Below are positions 21,855 to 26,759 of a DNA stretch of 26,759 bases, piece after piece (within the stretch, counting starts at the first letter, position 1; the number at the start of each line of letters is the position of its first letter). The translations under genes were made by a program, and so were the position numbers. This DNA is from Zancudomyces culisetae. Lineage: Eukaryota > Kickxellomycota > Harpellomycetes > Harpellales > Legeriomycetaceae. The stretch lies in contig LSSK01000756.1 of NCBI GenBank assembly GCA_001969505.1, positions 1 through 26,759 on the forward strand. Direction: 5' to 3'. Below the pieces are notes generated by a model. That model saw only the letters and a list, made by a program, of their open reading frames with translations, did not search any database and was not told the DNA's origin.

Positions 21855-24339
21855 TTAATACAAAAAGTTTACTATATTGTTGTTAATTTTAATTTTGTTT
21901 TTAATAACCAAATCAAAACTAAAGTCCTTATTAATACCACTGTCTTTGTCGCTTGTGGTCAGAGTTGCAGAGGGAATAGGTGATGATAAAAGATGAGATT
22001 TAGCAAGTTCATAGTTTTTTTGTAGAGACGCGGCTTCATCCTCAGCGTTTATATCTGCAAAATCACTAGAGTTATTGTTATTGTTGTTATTGTTGTTATT
22101 GTTGTTATTGTCATTTTTGATGGTATTTAGAAATGATAGTGGATCAAGGAGAGAAGAACGTGGATGGTTTAGGGTTGGATTAATGTAGTATTTCGAAGGT
22201 TTCCAAATCAACTTGGTGGTGGTGGGTTTTGGGTTTGGATTTGAGTTTGAGTTTTGTTGATCTTGTTGAGGGTTGGAATTTTCATCATCGATTTTGTTGG
22301 CGGGTGGAGTAAGGGTAACAGAATCAAATAATAGAGCCAGCAAATGATCTAGAATACTAGCAAAACTGCCAGTATTAGAGTCGGTGGGTAAATTATCTAT
22401 ACGGAAAGTAACGTATCCATTTTCATTATCATTATCATTGTTACTGACATTAATACCACGGCTATCAAGAAACTGGGCATTTTGACCAAGAGTAGTAACA
22501 AATTGCATATGAACTTTGTTGGGGTTTCCATGGGTAGAAGAATCAGTAGAAGAATCAGTAGAAGAATCAGTAGAAGAATCAATAGAAGAGGATAGCAGAG
22601 TTGAAATGATGGGATGGAAAGTTACAAGGTAGTTCAGACAAATATTGGCAATGTTGAAAAGTACACCAAGAATGTTATTATGAGTATCGGTACAATTGGG
22701 CAAGTAGTGAGTAGGTAAAACAGGAATAACAAATTTGATATCAGCAAGAATGATGATTAGCAAGTTGATAACCTTAACCTGAAACGCAGTTGGTTCCAAA
22801 TCTGAACTGGAAGTCGATAGAATTGAAGAATTGAGAGTCTTGATGTTTATGAATCTAAAGAAATTGGTGGTAATGGAAACCAATTTAGACTTGATGGTTA
22901 TAAAGACAGACTTTGATAAGGATGACAATGAGACGGAAGGATTAGATACGTCAAGAGTTTTGATTAGAGATAACAGTAGCCGTACCGTTTGGTCAGCACC
23001 ATCAAGTTGAGATGTTGAGGTATTGTTATTATTGGTATCAGTATTAGTATTAGTATTAGTATTAGTATTAGTATTAGTATAAGAGGAAAGAGCGAGAGCG
23101 AGATCTAGATCTAAATCTAGATCTGCATTTGCATCTGGTGAAGTATTAGTGATGTTGGTATAAATAGTTAAAGTCCATAAATAGTTGATAATTAGGGAAA
23201 CTGAAGGAGCTGAAAAAGTAAGAGACTTGTTTGCAGCTTCAGTAGTTAGCAACAACTCCGACAGTTTACTGGCCAACTTGTCAAAGTAGTTTTGGTAAAG
23301 ATTGTTGCTATCAGAAGTAAGAGGATTCAAATCCATAGATAAGAGCAAGAGGTTTTGGATAATCAATCCAGTAGTCAAATAGGAAATATTTACGAGAGCA
23401 TTGTCCCTCGTTTTTGTATTTATATTTATATTTGTTGTTGTAGTTGTTGTAGTTGTTGTATTTGTTGTTGTTGTACTTGTTGAGAATATTTTGTTTATAT
23501 ATTCATCTTGGTTATAAAACAAATGTAAAAATTGAGAAATGTTTTGGAAAGCCAGGTCATAATTACCCAAAGCATACAGACATTGAGTACTCTGGATAAA
23601 TGCTAGCGATTGAAGAGCAAAAGATTCAGAGTCATGGGTAGCATGGGTATTGGATACAAGATCATTGCTAGAAATGATTTTTTGGTATAGTTGTAGTGAT
23701 AATTTAATATCCTTATTGTAAAATTGTGCCTTTGCATAATCCAACAAAATAAAGTACCGGTAAAGATTGTCGGCATTACCAGCAAAAGACTCGCCAAAAT
23801 AGTAGTCTATCAAGTATTCATATAGAGGTATGCAGGTTTCAAATTCTTGGCTGTAGAGTAAGGATCGTGCATAATTTGCCAAAACAAAGAGTTGGATTTG
23901 AAATTGGATCTCTTGGTGTGACATTGTAGTGGTGGTGGTAATTAGGCCAGCGTTTATTAGTTGTGACTTAAAAGTGTTGGTAAACAAATCGACAGTGTTT
24001 TTATCAGTAGAAACAATCCACACATTTTCATTTTTTTGACTATTATTGGTATTATTGGTATTATTGGTATTATTGGTATTTAGAGATAAAATGTAATGTA
24101 GACATTTGATTGAACCACTGTTAAAGTATTGTTTTTTAGGAGCAAAGATAGTAGAGACTTGATGGCTATCATTATCATTATCATTATCATTACTGTCATT
24201 TTCATCGACTTGTTGTTGTAGAGTTTGGTAGCAATTTTCATAACCAACTTTGGACAAGTGGTAATTACGATTAATTTCAGCAATTAAACCATAAAGATTA
24301 GATAACACAGCATAATAATAACCCATATTTATCGTAAAG

Positions 24340-24386
<47 letters not shown>

Positions 24387-25087
24387 GTTGTTGTTGTTAT
24401 GGGTGTTGTTGAGTAGAGATAAACGCTGTATAGCTTTATTCAACTCAAATTCACAGAAATAAATATATGATTGTATGGCAGAGAGGTTTTGATGGTTCCA
24501 CGAGACAAGTTGTAGAGAAAGCAAGATGAGAGCATTGATGGTTAGTTGTTTTTCGCCAAGTTGAATACACTGTTTGAGATATTCAAAGGCAGTTATAGAT
24601 TTGAGTTCACGTATTCTATCCATATGACTGGAGTTGGAGTTGGAGTTGGAGTAAGAGTTGTTTGTACTGGAAATGTCAACAAAATAAAGTTCAGAGACAG
24701 CTTTTACAAACAAGAAAATACAGTTTTCGTTTGTAAATCCAGTATTCAAACATGCTTTCATTATATGATACTCACCAGTAAGTAGAGATAACAACGCCAA
24801 TTCTCCCCATAATCGTTCAGTTGTAATAGTTGTATTAGTTGTATTAGTAGTAGTTGTAGTAGTTGTTGTTGTTGTTGTGGTATTTTCCATTAGAGCATAG
24901 ATAGCAGAGATGTAACTATGTTTAGCTAGTTTATAATGGCCACTTAGAATACTTGTTTGTGCCAACAAAAGCATAGCCTCAATGTTGGTATTGTCGAGTT
25001 GTAGAGAAGCCTCGAGACAACTAAGAGCTAACGAACTGACAGTTGCAGAATCAAGAACATTGCTATTATCACTACTATTATTATTAC

Positions 25088-25120
<33 letters not shown>

Positions 25121-26759
25121 GATCTACTAAGAATGCACTCATCATGACTGTTGATTGAGATTGACAGAAAATATTTGTTGGTAATAACAATACTTCGCGA
25201 GTTAAAGATAGTCGACGGTAATAAGCAGCACCTAGGTACTGCCAGCCAGAGGCAGCCATAGCGGTATCAGTGGAGAGTTGAATAAGCAGCATTGCGGCAG
25301 TTTCAAGAATTTGAAGAATACGTAGTCGGATATCACCACAATCGCCATCCAGTTCCAAAAACTGTTTGTCCTGTTCAATTATCATGTTTACTGGATCATC
25401 ATTGGTATTACCAGCAACCGAATCGTAAAGAATCTGTAAAAGAATTGAATAAAGACATCCCAAATCGTTCAACTCGACTATTCCACAACCACTATAGTCC
25501 AATGCAACTACAAATGCCTGGTAAATACATCCAAACAACGCCAGACGCGATGGTCCATTGTTGATATCTGATGACAACAGACCATTCATTCTCAGCATAA
25601 CCTCATGGAAATATTCTTTCAGTTTGCCTATATTTCCTCCAACGCCACCATCTTCTACAGCCATTTTTAACTGAGTATTAATAATATCCAACTCGATTTT
25701 GTATACCATTTGGTTCCCAAGAATCGTATTCTCAGATGACTCTGATAGCCGTACTGCCGCTTCCTTTGCCAACAGATAACGGTCATAGGCTTCTTCATTT
25801 CTCCTCAACATTATTAGAATATCTCCATGCAATACATTTGCTGTTATTCTAATCATCCCAAGATCAGCCTCCACACCTTCACCATTTTTGTTGTTGTTGT
25901 CATTGTTATCGTATTCCTGTTCATACTCAAGAACAAGTCGCTGTAGTTTTTCAATTACTAACAACGACGCCAAACATCTCTCCTGTCGATAGTACGCATC
26001 TGCTAACCCCTCCGTCGCCTCAATCACAGCCATTCTCCTCTCCCTTTCCGTCATCTCAGCCTGTCGAAAATCAAGAATTCGACTCACGTTGTTGAACGAA
26101 ACTCCTGCACCTTCATAATCGTGCGTAACATTTAATTCTAGAACTCCCAATTGTCTCCACGCCCATACTTGTCGTTTGTTGATCTCTAAACTTTTCTTCA
26201 AAACATCTACTGCCTCATACAATACATCTTCCTCACTCTCTTCTCCCTGTAGCATACGCTCGACCACATAACGTGCTGCTGTTGTGTTTCCTGGATCTAG
26301 TTGAAATGCCCGCTTATAACATCCATATGCCCTCTGTTCGTGACCTTCTTGTTCTTTTATATCTTTTGCTAACTCTTTTGCTTCTCTATACCACTCTCCC
26401 AACCTTACAAATATCTCGGCATTCGTTGTATCTAATTTAGCCGCTGTTGCCCACTCTCTCAATGCTCTATTTCGCTTCTCATCCTCATCCTCACCCTCAT
26501 CCTCATCTTCTCCACTACTTTCTTGACTATTCTTATTCTTATTCCTATCTCTAAAATACAAATCTCCTAAATGAATTCTTGCATCTATCATTGCTGGTTC
26601 CATCTCTAACGCCTCTTCCAACTGCTCTTTTGCCTTCACATACTCCTTCATCTCTATATATACCATACCCAATTCTCCTGCTACTTTTGCCATACATCCG
26701 ACATCATTATGTCTATCCAGCTCTGCCTTGTGTTCCTCAAGCAACTTTACAGCCTCCAA
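21855..26759 (-). CDS. SKI3: SKI3-like TPR protein, 5' part cut by the window edge (at least 1634 codons)
   Basis: The frame is open from the right edge to TAA at 21855; no start is visible and the first codon shown is TTG, so the N-terminus lies outside the window. TPR motifs are clear near the start: residues about 25-58, about 98-125 and about 142-165 (YGCYKRAFQLDPGNTTA), followed by WAWRQLGVLELN (199-210), which matches the conserved core of SKI3/TTC37. SKI3 is the TPR scaffold of the SKI complex that feeds mRNA to the cytoplasmic exosome. An acidic insert (80-94) interrupts the first TPRs. The rest holds further alpha-helical repeats broken by Asn, Thr, Asn-Thr and STDS tracts, and the C-terminus is divergent. 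The total exceeds the usual 1400-1600 aa. Another large TPR protein cannot be ruled out. Confidence 0.75.
22071..22111 (-). repeat. In-frame poly-Asn tract near the SKI3-like C-terminus
   Basis: AAT/AAC codons on the minus strand encode about 14 asparagines between DPLSFLNTIKND and SSDFADINAEDE. The AAC-AAC-AAT pattern shows higher-order repetition. Confidence 0.9.
22534..22588 (-). repeat. In-frame 12-bp repeat encoding STDS units
   Basis: About four copies of a 12-base unit encode Ser-Thr-Asp-Ser in the SKI3-like protein. The Ser/Thr-Asp composition could provide acidic or phosphorylatable linker sequence; that is inference. Confidence 0.9.
23041..23081 (-). repeat. In-frame hexamer repeat encoding Asn-Thr
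   Basis: A six-base unit gives alternating Thr-Asn residues in the SKI3-like protein, just upstream of an AspLeu run (about 23090-23125) that has its own hexamer repeat. Confidence 0.88.
24341..24381 (-). repeat. In-frame poly-Asn tract
   Basis: A run of AAT codons (ATT on the plus strand) encodes consecutive asparagines in the SKI3-like protein, next to a second, AAC-based Asn block at about 24386-24400. Confidence 0.9.
24822..24880 (-). repeat. In-frame poly-Thr tract
   Basis: Mixed ACA/ACT codons encode about a dozen threonines followed by Asn-Thr-Thr variants in the SKI3-like protein. A similar Thr tract lies at about 23434-23477. Confidence 0.88.
25076..25121 (-). repeat. In-frame poly-Asn tract
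   Basis: A run of AAC codons (GTT on the plus strand) encodes asparagines between two helical segments of the SKI3-like protein. Like the others, it probably lies in a surface loop between TPR helices. Confidence 0.9.

Overview
The window is nuclear DNA of an AT-rich eukaryote, most likely a fungus and possibly an early-diverging lineage. The lineage is inference: it rests on short introns (about 90-165 bp) with GTA-type donors, a cysteine-type Orp1/Gpx3-like peroxidase, a SKI3-like TPR protein, and very abundant Asn/Thr tracts and microsatellites. The standard genetic code fits every gene. I saw no prokaryotic features, transposons, CRISPR arrays, tRNA or rRNA genes.

Layout. (1) 335-7096 (+) is an intronless 2253-codon gene that looks like a divergent member of the MMS1_N/CPSF_A (DDB1-CPSF1-RSE1) beta-propeller superfamily, swollen by low-complexity inserts. 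(2) 7723-9425 (+) is methionine aminopeptidase 2, four exons, all metal ligands intact. (3) 9679-10971 (-) is a GDSL/SGNH-type secreted protein whose catalytic residues are replaced. (4) 13339-14060 (+) is a three-exon Cu/Zn superoxide dismutase. (5) 14641-15750 (+) is a second secreted GDSL protein, with an intact catalytic set. (6) 16533-17245 (+) is a glutathione/thiol peroxidase with a possible upstream exon encoding a hydrophobic N-terminus. (7) 19419-21682 (+) is a four-exon gene joining a long Pro/Gly/Gln-rich repeat region to two C-terminal DM9 (DUF3421) repeats. (8) 21855-26759 (-) is the C-terminal part of a SKI3-like TPR protein running off the right edge. Gaps of about 2.4 kb (10972-13338) and 2.2 kb (17246-19418) hold no recognisable gene.

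How the genes relate. There is no operon logic, but the centre groups two antioxidant enzymes (superoxide to peroxide, then peroxide removal) with two secreted GDSL homologues, one apparently catalytically dead. The DM9 repeat protein may bind carbohydrate. The two long housekeeping-type genes at the ends have the same unusual composition: the coding strand is G-rich at the 5' end and C-rich at the 3' end.

The best candidates for new biology are the GDSL enzyme/pseudoenzyme pair, the disordered-repeat plus DM9 protein, and the putative membrane-targeted peroxidase isoform. Exon boundaries were worked out by hand from splice signals, reading phase and family conservation; no transcript data or searches were available.
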